Origin: Psychrobacter fulvigenes
GTDB lineage: Bacteria > Pseudomonadota > Gammaproteobacteria > Pseudomonadales > Moraxellaceae
DNA: 64,000 nt
Assembly (NCBI RefSeq): GCF_904846155.1
Contig: NZ_CAJGZP010000001.1
Coordinates: 744,001-808,000, forward strand
Direction: 5' to 3'
Positions 27,634 through 37,038 of the stretch are shown here, one piece after another. How positions within the stretch are numbered: the first letter of the stretch is position 1; every line of letters begins with the position of its first letter. The position numbers were made by a program, and so were the translations under genes. The notes beneath the pieces are model-generated. The model saw only the letters and a list, made by a program, of their open reading frames with translations, had not been told where the DNA came from and did no database searches.

Positions 27634-29787
27634 ATGCAATATCATATTGAAGGTATGGACTGTGCCAGTTGTGTTGGTAAAATCGAGCGGGCGTTAATGC
27701 GAATACCTGGTGTCTCTGAGGTTCAGTTAAACTTTGCGACTCAAAAGCTAGAGCTAACCTTGGCGCCTGATACGAATACTGGCGTTAAAGATATCGAGAA
27801 AACCATTAAAAGCCTAGGGTTTGGTGTGTCAGCGTTAACGGGTCAACAAAATGAGAGGGGCAATGATGGTAATCAATCAGCGGTGGACAATCAGCGCTGG
27901 TGGCAAACCATAAAAGGCAAACAGGTCATTGGTACGGGGCTTTTGATGGGTGCCGCATATGTATTGTCTTTAATTTTCCCTGAATATGGCGCATGGGCTT
28001 TTATTGCCGCTGTGGCTATCGGTGTCCTACCATTTGCTCGCAAAGCTTCTGCACTGGCGTTAGCAGGATCGCCTTTTTCAATTGAAATGCTCATGTCTGT
28101 TGCGGCTATTGGCGCGCTTATCATAGGTGAAGCTGAAGAAGCGGCTGCCGTGGTCTTTTTATTCTCGGTTGGGGAGCTATTAGAGAGTGTCGCAGCTAAT
28201 CGTGCGCGCGCAGGAATCAGAGCATTATCGTCGCTTGTGCCAAAGACAGCTATTTTACTGGACGCGCAAGGACAACAACGTCAGGTGGCAGCGACTTCAC
28301 TACAAGTGAATGATAAGGTGCTTGTGCGTCCTGGTGATAGAGTCTCTGCTGATGGCGTGATTGTTCAAGGTACGTCTAGCCTTGATGAGTCACCTGTGAC
28401 GGGAGAATCTGTTCCTGTTGCCAAAACCATAGGCGATGAGGTCTTTGCTGGATCTATCAACGTTGATGGGGTACTACAAATACGCGTAGAAAAAACAGCG
28501 GCAGATAATACAATTGCTCGTATTATTGAGCTTGTGGAGCGGGCACAAGCATCCAAAGCACCGACTGCACGCTTTATTGAAACCTTTAGCCGCTACTATA
28601 CGCCTATCGTTATGGCGATTGCGGCTTTAGTGATTATTATCCCACCTCTACTGATGGGAGCAGAATGGGGAGTATGGCTATACCGTGGTTTAGCGCTATT
28701 ACTGATCGCCTGTCCTTGTGCTCTTGTGCTGTCAACACCTGCCGCTATTGCCTCAGGTTTGGCTGTCGGCACGCGCCATGGACTGCTTATCAAAGGAGGT
28801 AATGTCATGGAGTTGGTGGGTCAGGTCAACACTGTCGCTTTTGATAAAACGGGTACTTTGACCGAGGGCAAACCTCGAGTAACCGATATCATTGATTTTA
28901 AAACAGTACATGGCGATGCTGAGGGTCGCGATAAACTACTGTCACTGTTTGCAAGTGTCGATGCTACCTCCAGTCATCCGCTTGCTATCGCTATTGTGGA
29001 TCATGCCAAAGCCGCTAAGGTAGTCATACCTGGATCCTCCAACGCCTTTGCGACCGCAGGTAAAGCGGTTCATGCAACGGTTGCTGGACGCTCTTTGGCC
29101 ATCGGCTCACCAGTCTACGTCGCTGAGAAAGTGATGTTGCCAGCTGAGCAGCAGATTCAAATTGAGATGCTACAAAATGATGGTAAAACGGTTTCTATTT
29201 TGTTTGATGAGCAAACGAGGGAGGCGCTCGGATTGGTCGCTCTACGTGATGAGTTACGAGAGGATGCAAAGCAGGCCATTGCCCAGCTTAACAAGATGAA
29301 CGTGCGCTCCGTCATGCTCACAGGTGACAACAGTCGTACGGCAAAAGCGCTTGCCAGTCAGTTAGATATAGAGTGGAAAGCTGAGCTGTTACCTGAAGAC
29401 AAGCTACGTCTACTCAGTGAGATGCAAAGCAATAGTAAAATAGCGATGATTGGTGATGGTATCAATGATGCACCCGCTTTGGCAGCGGCAGACATTGGCA
29501 TTGCGATGGGCAGTGGCACGGATGTGGCTATCGAAACGGCTGATATTGCCCTATTAAAAAGCCGCGTGATAGACGTTGCTAACCTTATTGCCTTATCCCG
29601 CGCCACCATGAGAAATATCCATCAAAATGTCATATTTGCACTTGGGTTAAAGGGCATATTTCTGATAACCACTGTGCTCGGCGTGACAGGGCTTTGGATT
29701 GCTGTGCTAGCGGATACTGGTGCTACAGTACTGGTGACGCTGAATGCATTGCGTTTACTGCGTTTTAAAACAAGATCTTCCGATTAA
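27634..29787 (+). CDS. cadA: CadA/ZntA-type Zn/Cd/Pb P1B-ATPase
   Basis: Protein of 717 residues from the ATG at 27634, placed by an AGAGGAG ribosome site and by the HMA domain that starts at once (GMDCASC near residue 9). Other motifs are CPCALVLSTP in the ion-binding helix, [11 protein letters not shown], and [16 protein letters not shown]. The CPCALVLSTP form is typical of divalent-cation pumps rather than Cu(I) pumps. It is divergent from cadR and has a CadR-type promoter. A longer frame going upstream has no ribosome site and crosses the promoter. Confidence 0.93.
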   Translation: MQYHIEGMDCASCVGKIERALMRIPGVSEVQLNFATQKLELTLAPDTNTGVKDIEKTIKSLGFGVSALTGQQNERGNDGNQSAVDNQRWWQTIKGKQVIGTGLLMGAAYVLSLIFPEYGAWAFIAAVAIGVLPFARKASALALAGSPFSIEMLMSVAAIGALIIGEAEEAAAVVFLFSVGELLESVAANRARAGIRALSSLVPKTAILLDAQGQQRQVAATSLQVNDKVLVRPGDRVSADGVIVQGTSSLDESPVTGESVPVAKTIGDEVFAGSINVDGVLQIRVEKTAADNTIARIIELVERAQASKAPTARFIETFSRYYTPIVMAIAALVIIIPPLLMGAEWGVWLYRGLALLLIACPCALVLSTPAAIASGLAVGTRHGLLIKGGNVMELVGQVNTVAFDKTGTLTEGKPRVTDIIDFKTVHGDAEGRDKLLSLFASVDATSSHPLAIAIVDHAKAAKVVIPGSSNAFATAGKAVHATVAGRSLAIGSPVYVAEKVMLPAEQQIQIEMLQNDGKTVSILFDEQTREALGLVALRDELREDAKQAIAQLNKMNVRSVMLTGDNSRTAKALASQLDIEWKAELLPEDKLRLLSEMQSNSKIAMIGDGINDAPALAAADIGIAMGSGTDVAIETADIALLKSRVIDVANLIALSRATMRNIHQNVIFALGLKGIFLITTVLGVTGLWIAVLADTGATVLVTLNALRLLRFKTRSSD

Positions 29788-29901
29788 TTATCATTAAAGG
29801 ATAAGGCGGTCGCAACTACATTGGGACCGTTTTATTAAACCTATCTCCTGCCTACAAGCAGTCAATGCACCTACCTTTAATCCAGAAATCGCCTAAACCT
29901 A

Positions 29902-30882
29902 TCACTCTTCATCCAGAGTAAATCTGCGCCGATATTCGCTAGGGGTCAAACCAACAATGCGCTTAAATATTTTACGAAATGCACTAACATCACTATAACC
30001 CACCTTCCACGCTATTTGCTCAACAGGCATTAAAGAGAACTGTAGAAAGTCTTTTGCACTACCAATGCGTAATCGCTGACAGTATTCTGTTGATGTCATG
30101 CCCGTCGCCTTATGGAAACGGCGCAGAAAAGTGCGCTCCTCTAACTGCGCACAACTGGCTAGGGTGGATAAATCAATAACCCGTGCTTCTGTTTTTTGTA
30201 GCCAATGCTGCACCTTTAATATGGCCGCGTCACCATGGGTGAGGTTGGGTGAGAACGCACTGTAATAGCATTGTTCACGCCTTGAGGGGTCAATTAACAA
30301 TGCACGAGCGGTCTCATTCATCACTTGTGAGCCAAGAAAGCGATCTACCATTCTAAGTCCTAAATCTGTCCAAGCCATCGCGCCACCAGCGGTCACAATA
30401 TCGCCGTCTTCGATAATAATGCGATCCACATCAAGATCCACATCAGAAAAGCGCTGCTTAAAATCCTCTGCATAACCCCAATGCGTAGTCGCCTTGCGCT
30501 TAGATAGTAGTCCTGTTTCGCCCAACAAAAAAGCACCGGCGCAAACAGATGACATTATCACACCTCCTGAATGATGCTCTTTTAGCCATTCAAGCCAAGG
30601 TGCTGCTGCTTGCTTTGCAGTAGGCGCCTCTAACGTGGGTGGAATGATGACGGCTTTTAATTTTCCTACACTATCGGGATTGCTCGAAAAAGTGCAGGTA
30701 GGCTGCTGCTCAGAACCCGTAATCTCCCAGTGACTGACCTGTAAAGGCAGATCGGTTGTATCTTGACGTTCGGCAGCGATTTTACTGGCCACCATCAGTA
30801 AATCAGTCAGCCCAAGGATGGCCGCCATTTGTGCTTTCTCATAGACAATTAAGCCGATTTCAATAGCATATTTTTGATTCAT
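29902..30882 (-). CDS. GlxA-family AraC transcriptional regulator
   Basis: Protein of 326 residues. The N-terminal two thirds are a DJ-1/PfpI-like domain with the nucleophile-elbow-like segment SVCAGAFLLGETGLL near residue 115. The C-terminal third is an AraC HTH domain with LASCAQLEERTFLRRFHKATG and VGYSDVSAFRKIFKR. Members often regulate catabolism of amines or small amides. It is divergent from the cysteine hydrolase gene 107 bases away, which is the probable target. The ligand is unknown. Confidence 0.88.
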   Translation of the reverse strand: MNQKYAIEIGLIVYEKAQMAAILGLTDLLMVASKIAAERQDTTDLPLQVSHWEITGSEQQPTCTFSSNPDSVGKLKAVIIPPTLEAPTAKQAAAPWLEWLKEHHSGGVIMSSVCAGAFLLGETGLLSKRKATTHWGYAEDFKQRFSDVDLDVDRIIIEDGDIVTAGGAMAWTDLGLRMVDRFLGSQVMNETARALLIDPSRREQCYYSAFSPNLTHGDAAILKVQHWLQKTEARVIDLSTLASCAQLEERTFLRRFHKATGMTSTEYCQRLRIGSAKDFLQFSLMPVEQIAWKVGYSDVSAFRKIFKRIVGLTPSEYRRRFTLDEE

Positions 30883-30988
30883 ATGTCGTTATTAACCTCT
30901 TATGTGTCGATGTAGCCACTCGTTAGTGTAGCACAGAGCTTGTAAAATAGACGCCTATACAGTCACTTTGATAAAAAAAGGAATCATC

Positions 30989-31537
30989 ATGAGCACAAAA
31001 GCACTGATCGTTGTCGATATTCAAAATGAGTATTTTCCGCAAGGTAACTTATCACTCGTAGGTATTAACGAAGCCGCTGCCAATGCGGCGTTGGTTATTG
31101 CGTCTGCTAGAGAAAAAGGCCATACCGTCATTCATATCCGTCATGAAATGCCTTCTGCTGACGCACCAATCTTTACGCCTGGTACTGATGGTGTAGAAAT
31201 CAATGAGAAAGTAAAGCCTATAGAAGGTGAAGCCGTTGTTGTGAAGCATTACCCCAATTCGTTTCGTGAGACCTCTCTTAAAGATCTGCTTGATAAAGAA
31301 GACATCAAAGACGTTACCGTGATTGGCGCCATGAGCCACATGTGTATTGATGCAACCGTTCGTGCTGCGGTTGACTTTGGCTATACAACGACCACCATCC
31401 ATGATGCCTGTGCCACGCTTGATCTTGAATTTAATGGCACGACCGTACCCGCAGCTCATGCTCATGCCACCATTATGGCAGCGATTGAGTTTCTATATGG
31501 CGAAGTGATTGATACCCAAACCTGGATTGCGCGTTAG
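30989..31537 (+). CDS. Isochorismatase-like cysteine hydrolase
   Basis: Protein of 182 residues from the ATG at 30989, with a GGAATC site upstream; the frame extends seven codons further without a better start. The cysteine-hydrolase triad is visible: Asp in LIVVDIQNEYF, Lys in VVVKHYPNSF, and Cys in GAMSHMCIDATVRAA. The family includes nicotinamidases and isochorismatases; the substrate cannot be told from sequence. It is divergent from a GlxA-type regulator and followed by an MBL-fold lipoprotein gene. Confidence 0.88.
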   Translation: MSTKALIVVDIQNEYFPQGNLSLVGINEAAANAALVIASAREKGHTVIHIRHEMPSADAPIFTPGTDGVEINEKVKPIEGEAVVVKHYPNSFRETSLKDLLDKEDIKDVTVIGAMSHMCIDATVRAAVDFGYTTTTIHDACATLDLEFNGTTVPAAHAHATIMAAIEFLYGEVIDTQTWIAR

Positions 31538-31601
31538 TTATAAGTTTTTAAGCAAACCATTATTAACTCATAATATAGACTCATCAATAAGGCATCAAAT
31601 T

Positions 31602-32516
31602 ATGAATATAGCGAAATCGCTCACCAGTACCACGCTGTTAAGTGGCGTGCTGTTGTTAACCGCATGTACCACCTTTGCCACTCCAGCGGCTAATCCTAAC
31701 GCTGACAAACAGACGGCGACTAATACGGTGGAATTTCAGCAAATCCGTAATGCCACGATTAAGCTTGATTATGACGGTACCACGTTTTTAGTGGATCCTA
31801 TGCTCGCGGCTAAAAACGCTTATCCAGGGTTTGCAGATACGTTAAATAGCCAAATACGCTATCCAATGGTAGATTTGCCGGTATCTGTTGCAGAGGTGCT
31901 AAAGGCTGACGCCATTATTTTAACCCATCTACATGCGGATCATTGGGACGATGCTGCACGCAACCTGGTCCCTCGTAATATGCCAATTTTTACCCAAAAT
32001 GAAGCCGATGCGGCAATCGTGCGTAAAGATGGCTTTACCGATGTCAGAGTGTTGACAGAGCAAGGGGTGGTGTTTGAAGGCACTAGAATCAATAAAACCA
32101 TCGGACAGCATGGCACTGATGCGATGTACAAAGTTCCAGCGCTTGCTCAGGCACTTGGTAAAACGATGGGTATTGTGTTCCAAAAGCCAAACTACAAGAC
32201 CGTCTATGTAGTAGGGGATACCATTTGGAATAAAGACGTAGAGAATGCGCTGACTCGCTACAAGCCTGATGCGGTCATCCTTAATACAGGCTATGCAAAG
32301 CTGTCTACCTTTGTCGATGACTCTATTATTATGGGTAAAGACGATGTATACCGTGCGTATCAATTCTCACCTAATGCTCAGATAATTAATGTGCACATGG
32401 ATACGGTCAATCATGGCGCACTGTCGAAGGCAGAGCTGCGCCGTTTTATCGAAGAAAAACACTTAGACAAACAGCGTGCGCTTGTTCCTAATGATGGTCA
32501 AACCTATAAATTCTAG
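31602..32516 (+). CDS. MBL-fold metallohydrolase lipoprotein
   Basis: Protein of 304 residues from the ATG at 31602. The signal peptide ends in a lipobox (LLLTAC near residue 22), so it should be a periplasmic lipoprotein. The metallo-beta-lactamase motif THLHADHWDD (His-X-His-X-Asp-His) lies near residue 108, and further metal ligands are likely GQHG near residue 168 and VVGDT near residue 205. It resembles UlaG-like/SmbP-type hydrolases of the fold. The start is chosen because the longer frame enters the previous gene. The substrate is unknown. Confidence 0.85.
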   Translation: MNIAKSLTSTTLLSGVLLLTACTTFATPAANPNADKQTATNTVEFQQIRNATIKLDYDGTTFLVDPMLAAKNAYPGFADTLNSQIRYPMVDLPVSVAEVLKADAIILTHLHADHWDDAARNLVPRNMPIFTQNEADAAIVRKDGFTDVRVLTEQGVVFEGTRINKTIGQHGTDAMYKVPALAQALGKTMGIVFQKPNYKTVYVVGDTIWNKDVENALTRYKPDAVILNTGYAKLSTFVDDSIIMGKDDVYRAYQFSPNAQIINVHMDTVNHGALSKAELRRFIEEKHLDKQRALVPNDGQTYKF

Positions 32517-32609
32517 TTCTTTAGAAGTCAATTTTTAGAAGCTTCCCTGTGTGGCAATGCTCAAAGTGTGTTGCCACATATAATAAACACTGCATAACTG
32601 AGACAGTTT

Positions 32610-33677
32610 ATGAATATGCCAAATAATTCTGGCAACGCACCTTTCGTTCTCTCGGTACTCGACAATGCCTTCACCGGCGTTGGCCACACAGTAGAGAACA
32701 CCTTTCAAGAGATGATTGCGCTTGCGAAACTGGCGGATAAAAGGGGCTTTCAGCGGTTTTGGATGTCTGAACATCATGCCATGCCTGGCGCCGCGGTTCC
32801 TTCGCCACAGATGATGGTGGCTCGGCTTACTGGTGAAACCGAGCGCATTAGGCTTGGTGCAGGCGGTATCATGCTACCGAATCATGTGCCTCTGGTGGTC
32901 GCTGAGCAATTTGGTATGCTTGATGCGCTGGCGCCAGGACGGATTGATCTGGGTTTGGGAAGGGCACCAGGTACGGATGGCGCAACAGCTTCAGCTTTGC
33001 GTCGTCACCATGCGGCAAACGATGAGTTTCCTCAGCAAGTCGCAGAATTGTTGGGCTTTTTAGAAAACAGCTTTCCACAAGACCATCCTTATAGTGAGGT
33101 TCATGCGGTGCCAGGCCCATGGCAGGCCGAGCAAAACCGAGTACCCCCATCGAAGACTACTGCTGATGTTTGGATCTTAGGGTCATCGACTTATTCAGCG
33201 CATTTGGCAGCACAGCTTGGCAGACCTTATGCGTTCGCTTTGCAGTTTGGCAGTGCTGATGTTTTAAATGCCATGCGAATTTACCGAGAGAATTTCCGTC
33301 CATCAAAAATCCTAGCCAAGCCATACAGTTTGGTCAGCATTGGCGCTATTGCGGATAAAGATCCTGTAGAGGCACGTCGCCAGTCAACTTCGTCTGCCAT
33401 GGCAATGTTGAGAATGTTCCAACGCAAGCCTTTTGCTTTACTGCCCCCTGATGAAGTAGCGGCTTTTCAAGGCAATACGCAAGAGCGCCAGATTATTGAG
33501 CAGTATACTGATCAAACCCTCCATGGTACTGCTGCCGAGGTCGCAAAAAGTTTGGAGAGCCTTCAGGAGCAGACAGGGGTCGATGAGATAATGCTGGTTG
33601 TTCAAGGCTATTCGCGACGCACCCAATTGCGCACTGTTGAACTAATCGCAGATCACTATAGTATGCCAAGTCACTAG
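32610..33677 (+). CDS. LLM-class flavin-dependent oxidoreductase
   Basis: Protein of 355 residues with the luciferase-like TIM-barrel pattern: RFWMSEHHAMPGAAVPSPQMMVARL near residue 50, LGAGGIMLPNHVPLVVAEQFGMLDALAPGRIDLGLGRAPGTDG near residues 75-120, and ILGSSTYSAHLAAQLGRPYAFA near residue 190. This subgroup (MsnO8-like) uses reduced FMN and oxygen; the substrate is unknown. It follows the MBL-fold lipoprotein gene after 93 bases, in the same direction. Confidence 0.9.
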   Translation: MNMPNNSGNAPFVLSVLDNAFTGVGHTVENTFQEMIALAKLADKRGFQRFWMSEHHAMPGAAVPSPQMMVARLTGETERIRLGAGGIMLPNHVPLVVAEQFGMLDALAPGRIDLGLGRAPGTDGATASALRRHHAANDEFPQQVAELLGFLENSFPQDHPYSEVHAVPGPWQAEQNRVPPSKTTADVWILGSSTYSAHLAAQLGRPYAFALQFGSADVLNAMRIYRENFRPSKILAKPYSLVSIGAIADKDPVEARRQSTSSAMAMLRMFQRKPFALLPPDEVAAFQGNTQERQIIEQYTDQTLHGTAAEVAKSLESLQEQTGVDEIMLVVQGYSRRTQLRTVELIADHYSMPSH

Positions 33678-33799
33678 ATCTTGTTAAGATTAGCGATATT
33701 AAAAGGTTAGCAAAGAGCTTAATGCCTAACCATTAGGCTTGTTGTTAGGTATGCCAGCAGTAATCCTTATTCCTATAACAGCCATTATGTTAAATGGAC

Positions 33800-34420
33800 T
33801 TAATCAAAGTAAGTTTTTTCTGGCAACTCTTCTAGATAATCGAAGAATTGTTGTATTTGATCTTCTGTAACTCGTGCTGTCGATATAGGAGGCAGTTCAT
33901 CTCTTCCAAAAAAACCTACTTCTGGAGTTTCAATACTAGGTGCTAATTCACCACCTACAATCTCACACCAAAAAAATGCTTTATAAACGTGGAGAAACAT
34001 TGGGGGGTGAGGATGCTTTCTTCTGTCTGTTAGAGCTAAAAGCTTAACTGCTTTAACTTCTAACCCAGTTTCTTCAAAAACTTCCTTTTCAGCATTTTCT
34101 GCTGCTGAGTACCCAACATCAGCCCATCCTCCAGGAACAGACCATAATCCATCTTGAGTTTCTCTAGCTAATAAAATCTTATTTTCTTTGAAAACTACAG
34201 CACGGACATCCATTTTTGGCGTTGCATAGCCGATATCCTGAAGCACATTAGAAGTGAAGTCTTTTGTGTCTATTTCTTTTAGGTCAATTAAAGTTCGCAC
34301 ATATTCAATTAACTGCTCATATCGTTCTTTATCATAAACATCTTTTGAATAGTACAAACCTGATTGTGCTAATCCAGTAATCTTGTTCAGAGTTTCAATC
34401 CATTCAACAGAATCTTTCAT
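33800..34420 (-). CDS. Nudix hydrolase with N-terminal helical domain
   Basis: Protein of 206 residues. A helical N-terminal domain (about 1-65) precedes the Nudix fold, whose box reads GGWADVGYSAAENAEKEVFEETGL near residue 100. The Glu residues of EVFEETG coordinate the metal; the first Glu of the classical box is Tyr, common in this subgroup. Nudix enzymes hydrolyse nucleoside diphosphate derivatives; the exact substrate is unknown. It is convergent with the flavin oxidoreductase gene. Confidence 0.88.
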   Translation of the reverse strand: MKDSVEWIETLNKITGLAQSGLYYSKDVYDKERYEQLIEYVRTLIDLKEIDTKDFTSNVLQDIGYATPKMDVRAVVFKENKILLARETQDGLWSVPGGWADVGYSAAENAEKEVFEETGLEVKAVKLLALTDRRKHPHPPMFLHVYKAFFWCEIVGGELAPSIETPEVGFFGRDELPPISTARVTEDQIQQFFDYLEELPEKTYFD

Positions 34421-34545
34421 ATCGTTTTTTCAATCTCGATGAGCAAAAGAATAAGTGTAGCACTATTCAATTTAGCTAAAATTAACATAATACACCTTAT
34501 ACGAAATGCTTGATATTTCTCTTTAAATATCAGTATATTAAAGTA

Positions 34546-34582
34546 AGCCGTTCTGGGGTATAGGGCACCAGAACGGCTTTTT
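34546..34582 (+). terminator. Orphan rho-independent terminator
   Basis: The stem AGCCGTTCTGG / CCAGAACGGCT with a 15-base loop is followed by five Ts on the plus strand. No plus-strand gene precedes it within 800 bases, so it looks left over from a deleted gene. Confidence 0.7.
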
Positions 34583-34645
34583 ATTGATTATTCACGTTCC
34601 ACGCTTACTATTTGATCATTGTTCCACGACTTTGTGTAGTTCAGA

Positions 34646-34863
34646 TTAACCATATGGCAGGAAAAAACGGCTCAGAAAGCCACGTTTTTTAGGCTCAGGC
34701 TCTACATGCTCAGGTACTGGGAGTCGCTTATTTTCAATGTGGCTATTGGTAGTCAATCCGTCATGTTTCGGCTGAGTTTGGATCTCCGCTTCTAAATGAG
34801 CTTCTTTTGATTTAGTAGTCAATCCATCATAGTTCGACTCACTTTGTGACCTATCGTCTGTTG
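34646..34863 (-). pseudogene. C-terminal remnant of a protein with DGLTT repeats
   Basis: On the minus strand an open frame runs from the IS3 edge to the TAA at 34646, about 72 residues. It has no start because the 5' part is lost at the IS boundary. It contains two copies of a DGLTT motif about 26 residues apart, and ends with a basic, proline-rich tail (PEPKKRGFLSRFF). I do not recognise it; such tails are seen on plasmid or phage-derived proteins. It was probably truncated by IS3-linked deletion. Confidence 0.55.
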
Positions 34864-34913
34864 TGAACCGCCCCAGTATTGTCGGAGACTCAACATTCTG
34901 AGAGAATACAACG

Positions 34914-35231
34914 ATGAAAACACGACACTACACCCCCGAGATTAAAGACCGCGCCGTTCGCATACTGATTGAAGCATTAAGCGACTATCCTTCCACCTGG
35001 TCAGCTATTCAAGCAATTGCACCTAAGATTGGCTGTACGCCTGAAACCCTGCGGTCATGGCATAAAAAGCACATAGATCAAACTATTCCTGCCTCAGTGC
35101 AAGCCCAAAGCCAAGAGCAACGTATTAAAGAGCTTGAACGCGAGAATAAAGAGCTCAAGCAAGCCAATGAGATTATACGTAAGGCTGCTGCTTTTTTCGC
35201 CCAGGCGGAGAAGGGCCGTCCACCCAGATAA
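34914..35231 (+). CDS. IS3-family transposase OrfA
   Basis: Protein of 105 residues. An N-terminal HTH (YTPEIKDRAVRILIEAL ... PKIGCTPETLRSWHKKH) is followed by a leucine-zipper-like coiled coil (QRIKELERENKELKQANEIIRKAAAFF) that ends the protein, the usual OrfA layout. Its stop overlaps the OrfB start (TAATG), so OrfB may be made by re-initiation as well as by frameshifting to give OrfAB. It binds the IS ends. Confidence 0.93.
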   Translation: MKTRHYTPEIKDRAVRILIEALSDYPSTWSAIQAIAPKIGCTPETLRSWHKKHIDQTIPASVQAQSQEQRIKELERENKELKQANEIIRKAAAFFAQAEKGRPPR

Positions 35232-36133
35232 TGGTTCAGTTTATTGATGACTATAGAGGTAGTTATGGGGTCGAGCTGATTTGTAGAGTACTACCGATTG
35301 CCCCATCAACCTACTACCGTGCTAAAGACTTAGAGGACTGCCCTGAGAAGCGCTCATTACGCAGTCAGCATGATGACTATTATCTCAGAGAGATTAAACG
35401 TATTTGGCAGGACAGTAAATGCCGTTACGGTGCGCGTAAAGTATGGCAGCAAATGAAAGCTGACGGGTTAAAGGTTGCTCGTTGTACCATAGAGCGTTTA
35501 ATGAAGCAGTATGGTATGCAAGGCGTTTGGCGTGGTAAGGGTAAGATGACCACCACCAGCCGTGATGACCAAAAGCGCGCTGATGACTTGGTCAATCGTA
35601 ACTTTAATGCCCGTCGTCTTAATCAGCTTTGGGTTGCAGATTTTACCTATATCAAGACACTGAGTGGCTGGGTTTATACTGCTTTTATTATTGATGTGTT
35701 CGCTCGTGCAATTGTGGGCTGGAAAGTATCCAATCGCATGAACACCGATATGGTGATGGCCGCGCTCAATCAAGCGATAGCAGATAGGAATAATCCCAAA
35801 GATGTGATTCATCACAGTGATCGAGGGGCTCAGTACTTATCTATTCGCTATACTGACAAGATGACGGACTCTGGCGTGATTGCCTCTGTTGGTACAACAG
35901 GCGACTCTTATGACAACGCATTGGCTGAAACGGTCAATGGGCTTTACAAGTCTGAGGTGATTCATTATTTAAAGCAGAACTGGACTGGTGTGAACGATGT
36001 TGAACTGGCAACCCTAGAATGGGTCGATTGGTTCAACAAGAAGCGTCTACATAGCACGATTGGATATGTGTCACCCTTTGAGTTTGAAAAGCAGTATTAT
36101 GATAATTTAATCCTGTCAGGTGTTGCTGCCTGA
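35231..36133 (+). CDS. IS3-family transposase OrfB (DDE catalytic protein)
   Basis: Protein of 300 residues with the rve integrase core. The catalytic acids are visible: Asp in LWVADFTYIKT, Asp in HHSDRGAQYLS, and Glu in DNALAETVNGLYKSEV. The helical N-terminal HTH_21 region (RRIWQDSKCRYGARKVWQQM) is present. The reading frame is complete to the end of the element, so the IS may still be active, alone among those in this window to show no visible defect. Confidence 0.94.
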   Translation: MVQFIDDYRGSYGVELICRVLPIAPSTYYRAKDLEDCPEKRSLRSQHDDYYLREIKRIWQDSKCRYGARKVWQQMKADGLKVARCTIERLMKQYGMQGVWRGKGKMTTTSRDDQKRADDLVNRNFNARRLNQLWVADFTYIKTLSGWVYTAFIIDVFARAIVGWKVSNRMNTDMVMAALNQAIADRNNPKDVIHHSDRGAQYLSIRYTDKMTDSGVIASVGTTGDSYDNALAETVNGLYKSEVIHYLKQNWTGVNDVELATLEWVDWFNKKRLHSTIGYVSPFEFEKQYYDNLILSGVAA

Positions 36134-36172
36134 CTCAAGTAGATCAGCCTCCGATAAAGTCGGGGCGGTTCA

Positions 36173-36391
36173 TGTGCCAGTACCAAGCAATAGTGAGGTA
36201 GTGTTAGCAATCGGAATGTTATAGTAGAGGTTCGCCTTGTCATCTTCGGTAAGATACAACACACGCCCGTCTTTTTGCATGACTCGACAATGCGATAGAT
36301 AGTAGATATTGGCACGTTTAGAGTGCAAAATGGTCTTAAGGTCTGAAGAGGCAAAGCTACTATCAGTATAAGGGTTGCTAGGTTTGCTCAT
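36173..36391 (-). pseudogene. Second cas1 (type I-F), 5' fragment
   Basis: The first 73 codons of a Cas1f gene run from the ATG at 36391 and are cut exactly at the IS3 end. The encoded stretch differs from the intact Cas1 at only a couple of residues (for example TDSSF versus TDNSF), with several silent changes. The rest of this cas1 and any further cas genes are missing. It shows that a second I-F locus once lay here. Confidence 0.9.
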
Positions 36392-36483
36392 TATCTTTCC
36401 ATTTCGCGGCAAAAGCTATATCAGATGTATGGTTTTACTATAGTCAAGATAATATAATTAAACAATAGTCAGGCTGGTAAAAC

Positions 36484-36500
36484 ACGACACATAGTGTCGT
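36484..36500. promoter_or_regulatory. 17-bp palindrome upstream of second cas1
   Basis: The arms ACGACAC and GTGTCGT are identical to those before the intact cas1, with ATA instead of TTA in the centre. See the copy at 22994-23010. Confidence 0.5.
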
Positions 36501-36659
36501 TTAGGTATGAGTATTTACTAGAATTGGCTTTTTAAATAGGAATAATACAAATTTAGAATGCTCTAAATAAACCGAGTTTATAAAATCGGGAAGTGATTAA
36601 TGGAGAGCATCGCACTGTCAAATCTTAGAGATCACTTTATGATTAACGTAATAGCCTAT

Positions 36660-36911
36660 GGTATTTACTTCTATCACGGGCGCGTGGATTTAGATAATTA
36701 AGTCTGTCTATTTGTTCAACCAAAATCACATCGTTTGCATGAGCAGCTTCGATCAGCTGCATCAGCTTTGGAAGTACTAGCTTTGCTCCTGATTTACTCT
36801 AGACATAAACGCAGCAATTTTATGATCATTAGCAAGATGTATAAGTTTATTTTTGGTACGTTTAGCGTCTTATTGTTTTATTGATGCTCTAAGATACGCT
36901 TTGATAAACAT
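36660..36911 (-). pseudogene. Serine recombinase remnant upstream of second cas1
   Basis: From the ATG at 36911 the frame reads MFIKAYLRASIKQ, then an in-frame stop. After a shift it continues as GAKLVLPKLMQLIEAAHANDVILVEQIDRLN, the resolvase core. The catalytic serine context RAS is kept. It is the same gene as at 23163-23436, independently decayed: this copy has the stop but lacks the 9-base duplication. Confidence 0.75.
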
Positions 36912-37038
36912 AATCACCTAAAATAGTCTGTTATAAGTGGTCTGTTAATACGTTTGAGAGGTAGAAGAACTGTTTTCGCTAGGGGATACCCAAAAAAATC
37001 CTCTAAACGATAACTTATCTGTAAGTAGTCAGGGCGAT

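Larger units (their letters stand above)
34864..36172 (+). mobile_element. IS3-family insertion sequence, apparently complete
   Basis: A 1,309-bp element. Terminal inverted repeats start TGAACCGCCCC at both ends and share TCGGAG further in. Both reading frames are intact. The bases just outside (TTG on the left, TGT on the right) do not form a target duplication. The left flank is an unrelated truncated gene and the right flank is cas1, so DNA next to the IS has been lost. Confidence 0.92.
36173..36988. repeat. Direct repeat copy B: cas1 5' end plus upstream region
   Basis: The diverged partner of 22682-23540. Order is conserved: cas1 start, palindrome, recombinase remnant. Similarity fades near 36988, where both copies still share a GTTTGA stretch. 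The level of divergence argues against a recent duplication. Confidence 0.85.

Noticed and set aside
31052..31465. Long minus-strand frame opposite the cysteine hydrolase gene
   Set aside because: It is fully antisense to a gene with clear catalytic motifs and has no family resemblance.
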